From Acidimicrobiales bacterium (lineage in GTDB: Bacteria > Actinomycetota > Acidimicrobiia > Acidimicrobiales > Poriferisodalaceae), in the NCBI GenBank assembly GCA_041394185.1, contig JAWKIQ010000002.1, positions 62,001-126,000 on the forward strand: a stretch of 64,000 bases of DNA. The letters are read 5' to 3'. Shown here in pieces: positions 1 through 8,491 of this stretch. The position numbers and the translations under genes are program-made. A model generated the notes under the pieces. The model did no database searches, had not been told where the DNA came from, and saw nothing but the letters and a program-made list of their open reading frames with translations. How positions within the stretch are numbered: position 1 is the first letter of the stretch; the number at the start of each line of letters is the position of its first letter.

Positions 1-300
1 CTCTGCTTTACGCAGCAGAGCCCTCAGCTCGTCGATCATCTCGCGCTCGGACGCTCCCGCGTTGACCCCTAAGGAGGCTCCTCCGCCGGAACCCGCCTCG
101 ATCCATGCGGCCGGCGGCGCATCGGCTGACAGGGTCGACACGCCAATCCAGGAGGCGACGACGGCCAGAAACGAAGCCGACAGCAGCATCGCTGTCAGCC
201 GGCGACGACGGGTCTTGGCCTGGCGTGGCGCAACCACCTGAACGTGGTGTTTGGCAAGAGCCCAGGCAAAAGGATCGGTCCGAAGTTCGTCTGCTGCCAC
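1..300 (-). CDS. Single-pass membrane protein downstream of an ECF sigma factor (partial, C-terminus outside window)
   Basis: The 100 visible codons begin at a GTG (298-300) preceded by a GAAGGGGG ribosome site, 5 nt after the stop of the sigma factor gene. The product has a short cytoplasmic N-terminus ending in a basic patch (KTRRRR, about residues 29-34), one hydrophobic helix at about 35-57, and then an outer segment with a Gly/Ala-rich linker and a charged helix. The position directly behind an ECF sigma gene is where anti-sigma factors usually lie, so a sigma-regulatory role is possible. However, no zinc anti-sigma motif (HxxxCxxC) is visible in the short cytoplasmic part. The reading frame is open to the window edge, so the C-terminal domain cannot be judged. 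Function unknown. Confidence 0.6.
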   Translation of the reverse strand, partial: MAADELRTDPFAWALAKHHVQVVAPRQAKTRRRRLTAMLLSASFLAVVASWIGVSTLSADAPPAAWIEAGSGGGASLGVNAGASEREMIDELRALLRKAE

Positions 301-305
301 CGAGG

Positions 306-893
306 TCAGCCCCCTTCACCCATCTCGAGCCGATCGCGCACCCGCGACTTGGCCCGTTGCATCATCTTCTTTGTTGCTTCGCGGCTGCGACCGATCATCT
401 CGGCCACCTCCTCGGTGGTGTGTCCGCCTCCGTAACCCATCACCAGGGCCAGCGCCTCATCATCGGACAACTCGTCGAGGGCTGCGTACAGGTCGGAGTA
501 TTCGACGATGGCTTCGAGACGGCTGTCGGCGACAGGCATGGCCAGGCCCACATCGTCCGATGCCGGGGTTTCGACCATACCCCGCTTGCGCCACCTGGCC
601 AATTCGTGCCTGGCGATGGTGAAGACCCAGGCCTTCGGAAACTCGACCTCGGCACGATTGGGTTTGACGGCCCACTGGAATGCAAGTGCCATGGCCTCGT
701 TGGCCAAGGCGTGGGCGGTACCGGCATCGTGGGTACGCCGGAACATCCAGCCTGCTACGTCGAAGAAATGGCGACGATAGAACTCGGGAAACGCCCACTG
801 CTCGTAAGGGACGGCAGCGAGGAGCTCGGTGTCGGTCATCGAACTCAGGTCTCGAGATCTGCGGGCGTTCCCGCCGGCCCACCGCCTCCTCAT
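306..893 (-). CDS. ECF-type RNA polymerase sigma factor
   Basis: A 195-residue sigma-70-family protein. Region 2 is seen from about residue 36 (FPEFYRRHFF) to about 105 (PKAWVFTIARHELARW). Region 4, a helix-turn-helix with the TTEEVAEMIGRSREATKKM pattern, is at about 155-190. There is no region 1.1 or region 3, as expected for an ECF factor. The ATG at 893 follows the preceding stop by 3 nt and has a GGAGG site 8 nt upstream. A second ATG at 839 (MTDTELL) would also give a complete protein. It is the second gene of a tight three-gene set, with a region-2-only paralog upstream and a membrane protein downstream. Stimulus and target promoters cannot be read from the sequence. Confidence 0.85.
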   Translation of the reverse strand: MRRRWAGGNARRSRDLSSMTDTELLAAVPYEQWAFPEFYRRHFFDVAGWMFRRTHDAGTAHALANEAMALAFQWAVKPNRAEVEFPKAWVFTIARHELARWRKRGMVETPASDDVGLAMPVADSRLEAIVEYSDLYAALDELSDDEALALVMGYGGGHTTEEVAEMIGRSREATKKMMQRAKSRVRDRLEMGEGG

Positions 894-896
894 CGC

Positions 897-1343
897 TCAG
901 CCCTCCGCCTCTCCGATCGCAGCGACAACACGTTCGGCCTCCGACCGAACTCGCTGAAGTCGTTCCTCGGTCACCGGAAGATCGAGCCCCACCCTGGCGG
1001 TCGCCTCGGAACGAAGCACGCCGGTGCTGCGAAAGTCGTCGAGAAGCTGAAGTGTCAGCTCGTAGATCCATGCGGGCGGATCGATTATCGACTCGCGGTC
1101 GCGTTCGATGGCGTGTTCGAGCCCTATGGCCATGGCCTCGTTGGCGATGGAATGCGCAATCTCGACATCGCCGACACGCGTCATGACAAAGCCGGCGAGT
1201 CCAAAGAAGTGCCGCCGGTAGAACTCCGGAAATGCCCACTGGTCGAGCGGCGCCATGGCGATCAGGTCAAAATCCGACTTGGCCGCGAACTCGCCCTGGT
1301 CGGGGCGCGGTTTTCGCTCGAGTCTCTTGGGTGCCCACCTCAT
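897..1343 (-). CDS. Truncated sigma-factor paralog with region 2 only
   Basis: A 148-residue protein whose core closely matches the adjacent ECF sigma factor: QWAFPEFYRRHFF is identical, followed by a matching region-2 helix pattern (IAHSIANEAMAIGLEHA). It then has a divergent region 2.4 equivalent (PPAWIYELTLQLLDDF) and a charged tail with no recognisable region 4 helix-turn-helix. The stop lies 3 nt before the ATG of the complete sigma gene, so the two are probably cotranslated. The start chosen is the ATG at 1343; the ATG at 1256 would cut into the conserved start of the domain. It could be a decayed duplicate or a protein that binds polymerase or the partner sigma without reading a -35 element. 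The latter is inference. Confidence 0.7.
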   Translation of the reverse strand: MRWAPKRLERKPRPDQGEFAAKSDFDLIAMAPLDQWAFPEFYRRHFFGLAGFVMTRVGDVEIAHSIANEAMAIGLEHAIERDRESIIDPPAWIYELTLQLLDDFRSTGVLRSEATARVGLDLPVTEERLQRVRSEAERVVAAIGEAEG

Positions 1344-1390
1344 GTTCTGTGAGTGTACGCCCAGTGACCGGATGCAGTGCGAATGTGCAT

Positions 1391-2659
1391 TCATCGACCA
1401 CCAAAGACAGACACAACCTCTACGTGCGACGTCTGCGGGAACAGATCGAGCACGTCTGCCGAAAGCAACTGGAAACCCGCTTGTGCCAACAGCCTGGCAT
1501 CTCGGGCCAGCGCGCCCGCGTCGCACGAGACCAGCACCACCGACTCGGGCTGCATGTCGGCCACGACCTTGGCCCCTTTGGCTCCCAAACCCGACCTGGG
1601 AGGATCGGCGATGACCACCGATGACCGGGCAGGGCGCAAACGCTCGACCTTCGTGGCGATGACTCTCGCCTGCACATCGGAGAGATTGACTCGAGCATCG
1701 GCCACCGCCGATCGGTTCGATTCGACCACCAGCCACTCGGCTCGGGGAGCCATCGAAGCCAGGGCCTTGGTGAACACACCAACCCCGCCGTAGAGGTCGG
1801 CAACTCGGCTAGAGGCCGCAAGCTCGTTACCGACCCGCTGAGCGATCGTGTCGACCAACAACTCGACTGCGGCCGGCCCCGACTGGAAGAACGCACCCGC
1901 CGATAGCCGAAATCGTTGTCCAGCCGCTTGCTCGTAGATCCAGGCGCGCCTGCCGGCGCGAATCTCGTCGGCACCCACAATCGTGACCGAATCTGGCGCA
2001 TCGATGTGTTCGACAGATGGGTGCACCACGGCCAGCGAAACGCCATCGGCACCGCTATGGCGAACCATGACCTCGTCGGCCCCGCCCCAATCGACCTCGG
2101 CGACCCACCCGAGCCCGTCGTGCAGCACACCACAAGACCCGAACGGCACAACCTCAGCCGATCGGCTCCGCTTGAAGCCGGCACGCCCACCGGTGATCGA
2201 CAACCGAGCAGAGGTCCGGTAGTGACGGTCTGGAACCGAGCCCGCATGCTCGACCTCGATCGAGGCTCCCACGCTGCGGTCAAGCACCTCGGCGATCAGA
2301 CCAACCTGGTGTCGGCGCCGAGCGGCCGCTTCGACATGTTGCCAATCGCATCCGCCACAGCCCTCCGCCCGGTGGGGGCACCAGGGTTCGACCCGAATCG
2401 GCGAGGGCCGAGCGATCTCGACGGCCTCGGCCTCGACGTATCTGCGCTTCTGCGACAGCAGCGAGACGAGCACCATGTCGCCGGGAACTGCACCATCGAC
2501 GAAGGCGACCCGACCATCGTCGAGCCGCGCCACTCCCCTGCCCCCGACCGCGAACGACTCGACCGCGACAATCGATCCGTCGACGGCGGAGATTGGCTTG
2601 TCGGCGGCTCCCGAAGTCACGATCGGGACGATACTGTCCAGCGAACCACCCGTCGTCAC
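1391..2659 (-). CDS. TrmA/RumA-family uracil-5 RNA methyltransferase
   Basis: A 422-residue class I SAM-dependent RNA methyltransferase. An N-terminal TRAM-like beta-barrel (about 27-85) is followed by a cysteine cluster (CPHRAEGCGGC, about 93-103). With a later Cys in the PFGSC segment this fits a 4Fe-4S site. The C-terminal Rossmann fold has a DLYGGVGVFTKAL SAM loop, DPPRSGL, and the catalytic cysteine in LVSCDAGALARD. The family forms 5-methyluridine in tRNA or 23S rRNA; which RNA is modified here cannot be decided. The start is a GTG at 2657-2659, 16 bp from the divergent rpe start, so the two promoters must lie in each other's 5' ends. Confidence 0.85.
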   Translation of the reverse strand: MTTGGSLDSIVPIVTSGAADKPISAVDGSIVAVESFAVGGRGVARLDDGRVAFVDGAVPGDMVLVSLLSQKRRYVEAEAVEIARPSPIRVEPWCPHRAEGCGGCDWQHVEAAARRRHQVGLIAEVLDRSVGASIEVEHAGSVPDRHYRTSARLSITGGRAGFKRSRSAEVVPFGSCGVLHDGLGWVAEVDWGGADEVMVRHSGADGVSLAVVHPSVEHIDAPDSVTIVGADEIRAGRRAWIYEQAAGQRFRLSAGAFFQSGPAAVELLVDTIAQRVGNELAASSRVADLYGGVGVFTKALASMAPRAEWLVVESNRSAVADARVNLSDVQARVIATKVERLRPARSSVVIADPPRSGLGAKGAKVVADMQPESVVLVSCDAGALARDARLLAQAGFQLLSADVLDLFPQTSHVEVVSVFGGR

Positions 2660-2675
2660 AGCAGGATTCCGACCA

Positions 2676-3356
2676 ATGACGCCCCCCGTTCAGATCGTCC
2701 CGTCCGTCTTGCCCGCCGACTTCGCCCGGCTTGGTACCGAGTGCATGGCTCTGGCCCAAGCGGGCGTAGACAAGATCCAATGGGATGTCATGGACGGGCA
2801 TTTCGTGCCGAACCTGACCTTCGGTCCCGACGTCATCGCAGCGGCGCGATCGCACGTCGACGTGCCGTTCGAGGCACACCTGATGGTCGAACGCCCCGAC
2901 GATCTGATGCACCTGTATGTCGAGGCCGGCTGCCAGATGTTGATCATCCACGCCGAGACCACACCGCACCTGCACCGCACGTTGTCGCGCGTTCGCGAGC
3001 TGGGTGCCGAGGCCGCGGTGGCACTCAATCCGTCGACTCCAGTGACTGCAATCGAAAACGTGCTCGATCTGCTGGACATGGTTCTGGTGATGACGGTGAA
3101 CCCCGGATTCGGGGGTCAGGCCTACATCTCAACAATGGAGCCCAAGATCAGTAGGGTCCGCGAAATGCTCGACCGAGGCGGCTTCGAGGACGTCTCGGTC
3201 GAGGTCGATGGCGGCATCAGCGCTTCGACCATCGCAGGTGCCTCCGCGGCCGGAGCCAATGTGTTCATCAGCGGGAGTGCATTGTTCAAGTACCCGGAGG
3301 GTCTTGCATTCGGCGTCGCCGATCTGCGCTCGCGCGCCGAGGCCGCCAGGCCGTGA
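2676..3356 (+). CDS. rpe: Ribulose-phosphate 3-epimerase
   Basis: A 226-residue TIM barrel that interconverts ribulose-5-phosphate and xylulose-5-phosphate in the pentose phosphate pathway. Family signatures are all present: PSVLPADFARL at the N-terminus, the metal-binding DVMDGHFVPNLTFGP, EAHLMVE, NPGFGGQ, and VEVDGGIS before the phosphate-binding SGSALF. Length is normal for the family. The ATG at 2676 gives the standard MTPPVQIVPS start. The last codons overlap the GTG of the following lipoprotein gene (GTGA overlap), so the two are probably cotranslated. Confidence 0.96.
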   Translation: MTPPVQIVPSVLPADFARLGTECMALAQAGVDKIQWDVMDGHFVPNLTFGPDVIAAARSHVDVPFEAHLMVERPDDLMHLYVEAGCQMLIIHAETTPHLHRTLSRVRELGAEAAVALNPSTPVTAIENVLDLLDMVLVMTVNPGFGGQAYISTMEPKISRVREMLDRGGFEDVSVEVDGGISASTIAGASAAGANVFISGSALFKYPEGLAFGVADLRSRAEAARP

Positions 3357-3778
3357 GGTCGTTCCCTGTGGCCCGTTGCGCTCTCGCGGTGGTGCTGGTG
3401 GGTGTGCTGGCGTCGTGCAGCGACGGCGGTCGCAGCCTCGAGGCGTTCTGCGACCAGCTCGACGTGATGCAAGAGGCCGACGTGAGCTTCGGTCAGATCG
3501 ATCTCGACGACAGCGTTGCGGTGCACGAGTCGTTGTCAGAGTTCAGCGACCACTTCGAACGGCTGGCAGAGGTGGCCCCAGACGACATCAGCGAGCAGAC
3601 GGCAGCAGTGGCACGCTTCGGTGTGGCTCTGGCCGAAGCGGCTCTGAATGCGAACCCAGACGACCCGTTCGACCGTGCAGCCCTGCTGGCCGACGCCACC
3701 ACGGCCGAGCCGGACGCGCCGGCTGCCATGGAGCAGATAGCCGCCTACGCAGCTCGAAACTGCGCCGCGGCCCCCTGA
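3353..3778 (+). CDS. Small putative lipoprotein
   Basis: A 141-residue protein with a type II signal peptide: a short basic start, the hydrophobic stretch ALAVVLVGVL, and a lipobox LASC with the lipidated Cys at 22. The mature part is acidic and mainly helical, with two further cysteines (CDQ and NCAAAP) that could form a disulfide outside the cell. No known domain is recognised. The GTG start overlaps the rpe stop. The stop codon lies inside a perfect inverted repeat that probably terminates this operon. Confidence 0.7.
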   Translation: MRSFPVARCALAVVLVGVLASCSDGGRSLEAFCDQLDVMQEADVSFGQIDLDDSVAVHESLSEFSDHFERLAEVAPDDISEQTAAVARFGVALAEAALNANPDDPFDRAALLADATTAEPDAPAAMEQIAAYAARNCAAAP

Positions 3779-3788
3779 GGGCCGCGGC
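3764..3788. terminator. Bidirectional hairpin between convergent genes
   Basis: A perfect 10-bp stem (GCCGCGGCCC at 3764-3773 and GGGCCGCGGC at 3779-3788) with a 5-nt loop. It contains the stop codon of the lipoprotein gene and lies just beyond the clpP stop at 3796. There is no U-tract, as is common for hairpin terminators in high-GC actinobacteria. It can serve both converging genes. Confidence 0.65.
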
Positions 3789-3795
3789 GACAGCC

Positions 3796-4386
3796 TCAGA
3801 TGATCTCGCCTCGCTTGACGATGACGTTGTCGCACAGACCGTATTCCTTGGCCTCCTCGGCCGTGAACCAACGGTCGCGCTCTGAGTCGGCTTGAATCTG
3901 CTCGACCGACTGGCCACTGTGCTGGGCGATGCGCTCGGCCATGAGCCGCTTGATGTAGGCAAGCTGCTCGGCCTGGATGGCGATGTCGGAAGCCTGACCG
4001 CGCACGCCACCGAGGGGCTGGTGCATCATCACACGAGCGTGAGGCAGGCAGTATCGCTTGCCCGGCGCGCCGGCGGTCAGCAGGAACTGGCCCATCGAAG
4101 CTGCCATGCCCATGCACAGGGTGCCGACATCGCACTGCACGAACTGCATCGTGTCGTAGATGGCCATGCCCGCAGACACCGAACCACCCGGCGAGTTGAT
4201 GTAGAGCCAGATGTCGGCCTCCGGGTCTTGACCCTCGAGGTACAGGATCTGAGCCGCTACCTGGTTGGCGATGTCGTCGTCGACCTCGGTGCCGAGGAAG
4301 ACGATCCGATCGTTGAGCAGCTTGGCGTAGATGTCGAACGGGGTGCCCGACCCGGCGTTTGAGAGGTTCTGGATGGGCATCGTCAT
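3796..4386 (-). CDS. clpP: ATP-dependent Clp protease proteolytic subunit
   Basis: A 196-residue ClpP. The catalytic serine is in GMAASMGQ (Ser97) and the histidine in RVMMHQP (His122), matching the usual family spacing. The N-terminal segment with DRIVFLGTEVDD and the oxyanion loop NSPGGSV are intact. It forms the barrel peptidase that works with ClpX or ClpC unfoldases. The ATG at 4386 (MTMPIQN) is preceded by GGAG at an acceptable distance; upstream in-frame sequence lacks ClpP-like residues. Only one clpP copy is visible here, although actinobacteria often have two. No Clp ATPase or trigger factor gene is adjacent. Confidence 0.95.
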   Translation of the reverse strand: MTMPIQNLSNAGSGTPFDIYAKLLNDRIVFLGTEVDDDIANQVAAQILYLEGQDPEADIWLYINSPGGSVSAGMAIYDTMQFVQCDVGTLCMGMAASMGQFLLTAGAPGKRYCLPHARVMMHQPLGGVRGQASDIAIQAEQLAYIKRLMAERIAQHSGQSVEQIQADSERDRWFTAEEAKEYGLCDNVIVKRGEII

Positions 4387-4534
4387 CTTTGCTGAGCTCC
4401 GTTTCGTAGGTGCCGGCAGGCCCGATGTGGCTGCCTGCTCCGATCGCAATGTACCGGTCGACCGCCGAGCCGCAACGCCAAGCGAAGTCGGCGACGTTGG
4501 GCAAGGGTCGCGATCACCTGGTAAGCAACGATCT

Positions 4535-5539
4535 GTGAGCAACCCTGAAACGCTCGGCGACCTGTCCACACCGGTGCTCTGGGCAGATTCGGCCGCACTC
4601 GAACACAACTTGGCAACGATGGCCGAGCGGTGGCCGGGAACATCGCTGCGTCCGCACGTCAAGGCCCACAAGACCACCGCGCTGGCCAGACGTCAGGCAG
4701 AACTCGGTCACACGGCCTTCACTTGCGCAACGCCGCGCGAGGTCATCGGCATGGCCGAAGCCGGTCTGGGCGACGACCTCTTGTTGGCCAACCAGACCGT
4801 CGACGCCCAGCGAATAAGGGCCATGGCCGAGTGCGGCGGACGTGTAACCGTGGCCGTCGACAGTCCGCAGACCGTCGAGGCTGCGGCAGACAACGGCATA
4901 CACGAGGTCTTGATCGATGTTCGGGTGGGATTCAGATGCGGCTGCGCCGTCGAAGAAGCCGGCCCGCTGGCCGACCTGGCCCGATCGAAGGGCCTCACGG
5001 TCAGGGGTGTCATGGGCTACGAGGGTCACGCCATGGGCCAGACCGACCCCGAACGCAAGGCTCGCCTGACCGACAGGGCCATGGAGATGCTGGCTCAGGC
5101 ACACCAGGCGGTCGGTGGCGACATAATCAGCGGCGGCGGTTCGGGCACCTGGTTGGTCAACCGGCTGGTCAACGAACTGCAGGCGGGAAGCTACGTGCTG
5201 ATGGACACCGCGTACACCCAACAGGACCTCCCGTTCGTACAGGGGTTGTTCGTCGAGTCGACGGTGATCTCTGTGGCACCCGACTATGTGGTCTGCGACG
5301 CGGGGCTGAAGGCCTTGGGCATGGACCACGGCCTGCCAGAGGTGCTGCAGGCCGCCGAAATCGTGTACTGCTCGGACGAGCACACGGTGTTTCGCCCGGC
5401 CGAGCGACTTTCGGTGGGCGACCGTGTGAGATTGGTGCCAGCCCATATCGACCCGACGATGGCGAAGCACCCCGAACTGGTGGTGGTGACCGACGGCCAC
5501 GTCACCGATCGATGGGCCATAGACCTGCGCCACTGGTGA
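4535..5539 (+). CDS. D-threonine aldolase / D-serine dehydratase-like PLP enzyme
   Basis: A 334-residue protein with an alanine-racemase-type (fold III) PLP barrel. The PLP lysine is expected in the RPHVKAHKT motif near residue 44. Also seen are GYEGHAMG, the phosphate-binding SGGGSGTW, and the LQAGSYVLMDTAY segment typical of this family. The C-terminal beta domain ends with PAHIDPT, whose H-x-D fits the metal pair of D-threonine aldolases. The reaction would be cleavage of a D-3-hydroxy amino acid to glycine plus aldehyde; the exact substrate is unknown. The GTG at 4535 is chosen because homology begins right after it. The ribosome site is weak. Confidence 0.75.
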   Translation: MSNPETLGDLSTPVLWADSAALEHNLATMAERWPGTSLRPHVKAHKTTALARRQAELGHTAFTCATPREVIGMAEAGLGDDLLLANQTVDAQRIRAMAECGGRVTVAVDSPQTVEAAADNGIHEVLIDVRVGFRCGCAVEEAGPLADLARSKGLTVRGVMGYEGHAMGQTDPERKARLTDRAMEMLAQAHQAVGGDIISGGGSGTWLVNRLVNELQAGSYVLMDTAYTQQDLPFVQGLFVESTVISVAPDYVVCDAGLKALGMDHGLPEVLQAAEIVYCSDEHTVFRPAERLSVGDRVRLVPAHIDPTMAKHPELVVVTDGHVTDRWAIDLRHW

Positions 5540-5567
5540 CGCGTGGTGCGGCGGGCCAGGACCGGAA

Positions 5568-6143
5568 TCAGGCCAGTAGGTCGGCCAACGAGCGAAACGC
5601 CCGACCGCGGTGGCTGATGGCCGACTTGTCTGCCTGTGACATCTCTGCGAACGAGCGACCGTCACCGTCCGCGGGTATGAACACAGGGTCGTAGCCAAAG
5701 CCGTGCGGACCCCGGCGCGACGTTGCGATATGGCCTTCGACCACTCCTTGGGCGACGACCTCGGAACCGTCCGGGAACCTCACCAGGGCCACGGTGCGGA
5801 ACCGAGCCGAACGGTCGGTCACACCATCCATCTCGGCGAGCAGCTTGTCGACGTTCTTGTCCGAATCGTGCTCGGGACCCGCGTAGTACGCCGACTCGAC
5901 GCCGGGAAGGCCGCCCAACGCGTCGACCTCGAGCCCGGTGTCATCGGCAACGGCCGCTTCCCCGGTTGCATCGCAGATCGCAAGCGCCTTCAGCCTGGCG
6001 TTGCCCACCAGGGTGCCTGCGTCCTCGACGACCTCACGCACCTCGTCGGGCCTGGGCACCAGCTCGACGCCGGGCAACAGCTCGGCTATTTCGGTCACCT
6101 TGTGGGGGTTTGCGGTCGCCAACACCAGGCGCAACTGGCTCAA
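5568..6143 (-). CDS. rdgB: XTP/dITP diphosphatase (RdgB/HAM1 family)
   Basis: A 191-residue house-cleaning nucleotide pyrophosphatase that removes ITP, dITP and XTP. The start LVLATANPHKVTEI, the middle VADDTGLEVDALGG and the C-terminal GPHGFGYDPVF and ISHRGRAF are all diagnostic. The start is a TTG at 6141-6143 overlapping the rph stop (TTGA), with AGGGGAG upstream, so it is translationally coupled to rph. The rph-rdgB pairing is a widespread arrangement in bacteria. Confidence 0.93.
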   Translation of the reverse strand: MSQLRLVLATANPHKVTEIAELLPGVELVPRPDEVREVVEDAGTLVGNARLKALAICDATGEAAVADDTGLEVDALGGLPGVESAYYAGPEHDSDKNVDKLLAEMDGVTDRSARFRTVALVRFPDGSEVVAQGVVEGHIATSRRGPHGFGYDPVFIPADGDGRSFAEMSQADKSAISHRGRAFRSLADLLA

Positions 6144-6874
6144 GACGGCTCCCCTGACGAGGGGTCGATGGCGGCGCGCTGCAATTCGATGATGCGCCCA
6201 ATTCCGGCCTGAGCCAGATCGAGCAAGGCGTCGAGCTCGGCTCTGGTGAACGTCTGACCCTCGGCCGTGCCCTGGATCTCGACAAACTCGCCGCGGCCGT
6301 TCATGACGACGTTCATGTCGGTCTCGGCCGACGAGTCTTCGACGTAGGGCAGGTCGAGGCGGGGTTCGCCGTCGATGATGCCCACCGAGATCGCGGCCAG
6401 GTTGTCGGTGATCGGGTTGGCCTCGAGCGATCCTGAGCCGACCAGGCGCTCGAAGGCATCGTGCAGGGCAACCCACCCTCCACAGATCGACGCTGTGCGT
6501 GTGCCGCCGTCGGCCTGAAGCACGTCGCAGTCGACGGTCACCTCGCGCTCGCCGAGAGTTTCGAGGTCGGTCACGCCTCGCAGCGACCGGGCGATGAGGC
6601 GCTCGATCTCGAGGGTGCGCCCCTTCTGCTTACCCTTCTTGGCCTCTCTGCCGACCCTTTCGGCGCCAGAACCCGGCAGCATCGAGTACTCGGCGGTCAC
6701 CCAGCCGCGCCCCTGTCCAGCCATCCACCTGGGCACCGACTCGTTGACCGAAACGGTGCACAGCACCCTGGTACGGCCGAACGACACCAGCACCGAGCCC
6801 GGTGTTGCATCGGTGAAGTCGCGTTGAAAGTGGATGGCGCGGAGCTCGTCGTTGGCTCTGCCGTCTGGGCGCAT
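6140..6874 (-). CDS. rph: Ribonuclease PH
   Basis: A 244-residue phosphorolytic 3'-to-5' exoribonuclease that trims tRNA 3' ends. Recognised from MRPDGRANDELR, GSVLVSFGRTRVLCTVSV, GRGWVTAEYSMLP, the RTLEIERLIARSLR phosphate-site segment, and DCDVLQADGGTRTASICG. The length is normal. It is followed by rdgB with an overlapping start. The MBL gene lies about 36 bp downstream of its start on the same strand, so rph may belong to the murI-MBL-rph-rdgB run. Confidence 0.96.
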   Translation of the reverse strand: MRPDGRANDELRAIHFQRDFTDATPGSVLVSFGRTRVLCTVSVNESVPRWMAGQGRGWVTAEYSMLPGSGAERVGREAKKGKQKGRTLEIERLIARSLRGVTDLETLGEREVTVDCDVLQADGGTRTASICGGWVALHDAFERLVGSGSLEANPITDNLAAISVGIIDGEPRLDLPYVEDSSAETDMNVVMNGRGEFVEIQGTAEGQTFTRAELDALLDLAQAGIGRIIELQRAAIDPSSGEPS

Positions 6875-6910
6875 CTGTTTGTCTCCTGGGTGTGGGGCTA
6901 GCAGTGATCT

Positions 6911-7654
6911 TCACACGTGGCGGCCGGCCACAACGACCACCCCGCCCGACGCACACCCGATGGGCCCGCCAAAGTGCTCGGTTGCCTCCTGCATGAACGC
7001 TGCCGGGTCAGAACCCGGCGCCAGGTGGGTGAGGACCAGCTCGCCCACACGCGCCCGGGTCGCGGCCTCGGCCAGCTGCCTGGCGCTCATGTGCGGCAAC
7101 CCGTCGTGAACCTGATCGTGCAGCACGGTCGCGTCGCCCAGCAAGACGTCGGCGTCGGCCGCAAGACCTGATGGATCCCAACCCGGACCGGTGTCGGAGG
7201 TGTAGACGATCGAACGACCGTCACTGTCGAATCGACAGGCAAGTGTCTCGACGGTGTGATCGGTGCGATCGAACGACACATCGACGTCGCCGATGCGCAC
7301 CTGCGAGGTCGCATCGATGACGGTCCAGTCGAACACATCGGTCAGATCTGGAACGTGAACCGCGCTGACCTCGAACACGCCGCTCGCGGCGTACACGGGC
7401 ATCCGCTTGCCACCGAGGTACCACTTGAGGGCGTTGTAGAACACCGGCAGTTCGGCACAGTGATCCGGGTGCTGATGCGAAACCACGATGGCGTCCAAGC
7501 GGGTGGGGTCGATCCATCTCTGAATCGCGCTGAGGGTTCCTGGCCCGCAGTCGACCCAGATGCTGGTGGTCTCGGTCTGCACGAGATAGCCACTGCATGC
7601 CTCGGAGGCCGAAGCGTACGAACCAGAGCAGCCAAGAACCGTCAAAGACAGCAT
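6911..7654 (-). CDS. MBL-fold metal-dependent hydrolase
   Basis: A 247-residue metallo-beta-lactamase-fold protein of the RNase Z-like class. The metal motif is SHQHPDHCAELP (HxHxDH), with further ligands in YTSDTGPG and LVLTHLAPG near the C-terminus. The ATG at 7654 overlaps the murI stop (ATGA), giving MLSLTVLGCSGSY, the usual beginning for this group. In actinobacteria a gene of this type often lies between murI and rph, as here. The substrate is unknown; a phosphodiesterase activity would fit the fold. It lacks the exosite arm of true tRNase Z as far as can be judged. Confidence 0.85.
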   Translation of the reverse strand: MLSLTVLGCSGSYASASEACSGYLVQTETTSIWVDCGPGTLSAIQRWIDPTRLDAIVVSHQHPDHCAELPVFYNALKWYLGGKRMPVYAASGVFEVSAVHVPDLTDVFDWTVIDATSQVRIGDVDVSFDRTDHTVETLACRFDSDGRSIVYTSDTGPGWDPSGLAADADVLLGDATVLHDQVHDGLPHMSARQLAEAATRARVGELVLTHLAPGSDPAAFMQEATEHFGGPIGCASGGVVVVAGRHV

Positions 7655-8451
7655 CAAACATCCCAACGGTGCTCTTTGGCACCGACCAATTCGGCGCCGA
7701 AGAGGCGCCTACCTATCGTCTCGAACACGCTGGCATCACCCGAGCTGATGAACGTCCGCCTGCCGACTCGTCCGGGCCTGCCGTCTTCGACCAGCAAGCG
7801 CCTGACCTCGAAGGCCGTCTCGTCGGCCGACGACACCAGCACGACTTCGCGTCCCATGACGTCGCCGATGGTGCGAGCGAGATACGGGTAATGGGTGCAC
7901 CCCAACAACAACGTGTCGACCTCGGCGTGGATCACGGGCTCCAGCAGCCGCTGAGCCAAGACGTGCACACCGGGTCCGTCGGTCTCTCCCCGCTCGACGA
8001 ACTCGACGAACCCCGGGCACGCGCACGGCGTCAGTTCGACCGTCAGACCGTTCTGAGCAACCGCTGACGGGTAGGCACCCGACTCGATGGTGCCCACCGT
8101 GCCTATCACCCCGACGCGCCCGGTCCTCGATGCCTTGGAAGCAGCGATGATGCCGGGCTCGATGACGCCGACCACCGGGATGTCCAGCTCGGCCCGAAGA
8201 TCGTCCAGGGCGGCAGCCGATGCCGTGTTGCATGCCACCACCAGGAGCTTTGCGTTGTGCTCGCGCCGCAGCATCGTGCCGATCTGCATCGCGAAGTCAT
8301 GCACCTCGGCCAGGGGCCGCGAGCCATAGGGATATCGCCCGGTGTCGCCGAAGTAGACCAGGTCTTGGGTGGGCAACAAATCGATGACCGCACGCGCCAC
8401 CGTCAGCCCGCCGAAACCGCTGTCGAACATGGCTATCGGACGCGAGGTCAC
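7654..8451 (-). CDS. murI: Glutamate racemase
   Basis: A 265-residue cofactor-independent racemase that supplies D-glutamate for peptidoglycan. The two catalytic cysteines are in VVACNTAS (Cys74) and LLLGCTHYPYL (Cys185). The start IAMFDSGFGGLTVAR and the YFGDTGRYPYGSR segment are characteristic. The start is GTG at 8449-8451. It is the first gene of an overlapping pair with the MBL hydrolase and is divergent from a BrkB-like gene across 40 bp. Confidence 0.96.
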   Translation of the reverse strand: MTSRPIAMFDSGFGGLTVARAVIDLLPTQDLVYFGDTGRYPYGSRPLAEVHDFAMQIGTMLRREHNAKLLVVACNTASAAALDDLRAELDIPVVGVIEPGIIAASKASRTGRVGVIGTVGTIESGAYPSAVAQNGLTVELTPCACPGFVEFVERGETDGPGVHVLAQRLLEPVIHAEVDTLLLGCTHYPYLARTIGDVMGREVVLVSSADETAFEVRRLLVEDGRPGRVGRRTFISSGDASVFETIGRRLFGAELVGAKEHRWDV

Positions 8452-8491
8452 CCAATCAGGTTAGACACCGGCGTTCCCGACGCCTAGTGGC

